A stretch of 7,450 bases of DNA from Pseudorhodobacter sp. (GTDB taxonomy: Bacteria > Pseudomonadota > Alphaproteobacteria > Rhodobacterales > Rhodobacteraceae). Of the stretch, positions 6,719 to 7,450 are shown piece after piece; the stretch's first letter is position 1; the number at the start of each line of letters is the position of its first letter. A program made the position numbers and the translations under genes. Below the pieces are notes generated by a model. It worked only from the letters and a program-made list of their open reading frames with translations, did no database searches and was not told the origin of the DNA. The stretch spans positions 1-7,450 of the forward strand of contig JAHEDL010000178.1 in assembly GCA_024641255.1 (NCBI GenBank). Reading direction: 5' to 3'.

Positions 6719-6719
6719 G

Positions 6720-7450
6720 ATGTCCGATCTGTCCAAAATTCCCGTTACCGTGATCACCGGTTTTCTTGGCGCGGGCAAAACCACGCTGATCCGCCACTTG
6801 ATGCAAAACCCGCAGGGCAAGCGCCTTGCGATTTTGGTCAACGAATTTGGCACCGTCGGCGTTGACGGCGACATTTTGAAATCCTGCGCGGACGACAACT
6901 GCCCGGTTGAGAACATTGTTGAACTTGCCAATGGCTGCATCTGCTGCACCGTGGCCGATGATTTCATTCCCACGATCGAAGCGTTGATGGCGCTGCCGCA
7001 GCGGCCGGACCATATTTTGATCGAAACCTCTGGCCTTGCGTTGCCCAAGCCCTTGCTGAAGGCGTTTGATTGGCCGGCCATTCGGTCGAAAATCACCGTC
7101 GATGGTGTGATCGCCTTGGCCGATGCTGAAGCCGTCGCCGCTGGCCGCTTTGCGCCGAATGTCGAAGCAGTCGATGCGCAGCGCATGGCTGACCCCAGCC
7201 TTGACCATGAAACCCCGCTGTCCGAAGTCTTTGAAGATCAGCTTGCTTGTGCCGATATTGTGCTGATGACCAAGGCTGATCTGGCGGGCGAGGCTGGTCT
7301 TGCCGCTGCCAAAGCCATCATTCAGGCGGAATCGCCGCGCCCGATCCCGATTTTGGCGATGAGCGAAGGCATCATCGACCCGGCGTTGATCCTTGGTTTG
7401 AATGCCAAGGCCGAAGACGATCTGGCCGCGCGCCCGTCGCATCATGACGG
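6720..7450 (+). CDS. cobW: Cobalamin biosynthesis GTPase CobW (3' end outside window)
   Basis: The first 243 residues are present and the gene continues past the window. It is a G3E-family P-loop GTPase of the COG0523 type. The Walker A motif GFLGAGKTT lies at residues 14-22, NEFGTVGVDG at 41-50, the metal-binding GCICC at 72-76 (CxCC at 73-76), ETSGLALP at 102-109 and the guanine-specificity motif TKAD at 184-187. C56 and C61 precede the CxCC motif. The last visible residues are RPSHHD, possibly the start of a histidine-containing linker seen in many CobW proteins. CobW is thought to supply cobalt to the CobNST chelatase in the aerobic pathway. The ATG lies 1 nt after the DUF1636 stop, within TAAGATG, so the two genes form one riboswitch-controlled operon. 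No frameshift is seen. Confidence 0.94.
   Translation, partial: MSDLSKIPVTVITGFLGAGKTTLIRHLMQNPQGKRLAILVNEFGTVGVDGDILKSCADDNCPVENIVELANGCICCTVADDFIPTIEALMALPQRPDHILIETSGLALPKPLLKAFDWPAIRSKITVDGVIALADAEAVAAGRFAPNVEAVDAQRMADPSLDHETPLSEVFEDQLACADIVLMTKADLAGEAGLAAAKAIIQAESPRPIPILAMSEGIIDPALILGLNAKAEDDLAARPSHHD

Noticed and set aside
6360..7445. 361-codon open frame on the minus strand opposite the DUF1636 gene and cobW
   Set aside because: It lies wholly antisense to two genes with unmistakable family motifs, its translation is rich in R, Q, G and H with no recognisable domain, and long antisense frames are expected in GC-rich coding DNA.
1..7450. CRISPR array, tRNA, rRNA, insertion sequence or phage genes
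   Set aside because: No regularly spaced direct repeats, no tRNA-like cloverleaf, no transposase or integrase frame and no compositional break were seen; the window is consistently a B12 biosynthesis locus.

Overview
The window is a cobalamin (vitamin B12) biosynthesis locus. It probably comes from an alphaproteobacterium of the Rhodobacteraceae (Rhodobacter/Roseobacter type). The reasons are the high G+C content, the gene set bluE-cobD-cobC-bluB with cobQ, cobO and cobW in the style of Rhodobacter capsulatus and Pseudomonas denitrificans, and an intergenic repeat that resembles elements I associate with this family. The organism assignment is inference, because no rRNA or other marker gene is present.

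Layout. (1) Positions 1-3557, plus strand: a tightly packed operon. It holds the 3' end of a histidine-phosphatase-family gene, then bluE (L-threonine kinase), cobD/cbiB (adenosylcobinamide-phosphate synthase), cobC (threonine-phosphate decarboxylase) and bluB (5,6-dimethylbenzimidazole synthase). The first two junctions are 4-nt ATGA overlaps, and bluB starts on the base after the cobC stop codon. (2) Positions 3558-3654: a short convergent gap with one small palindrome and no clear terminator. (3) Positions 3655-6038, minus strand: cobO (corrinoid adenosyltransferase) followed by cobQ (cobyric acid synthase). The 287-nt gap between them holds a nested palindromic repeat and GC-rich hairpins. 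(4) Positions 6039-6361, plus strand: a candidate promoter, a well-conserved cobalamin riboswitch and its expression platform. (5) Positions 6362-7450, plus strand: a small DUF1636 cysteine protein followed 1 nt later by cobW, which runs off the window.

How the genes fit together. CobO adenosylates the corrin ring and CobQ amidates it to cobyric acid. BluE and CobC make (R)-1-aminopropan-2-ol O-phosphate from threonine, and CobD attaches it to give adenosylcobinamide phosphate. BluB makes the lower ligand from reduced flavin. The phosphatase may act on alpha-ribazole phosphate or a late phosphorylated intermediate. CobW, a GTPase with a CxCC metal motif, and its DUF1636 partner are probably involved in metal (cobalt) handling for the ring. 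B12 very likely represses them through the riboswitch.

Most of the window is recognisable, known biology. The less ordinary points are the DUF1636-cobW pair behind its own riboswitch, a possible ribosome-site-masking switch, the cobO leader lying antisense to the riboswitch, and the composite palindrome between cobO and cobQ.
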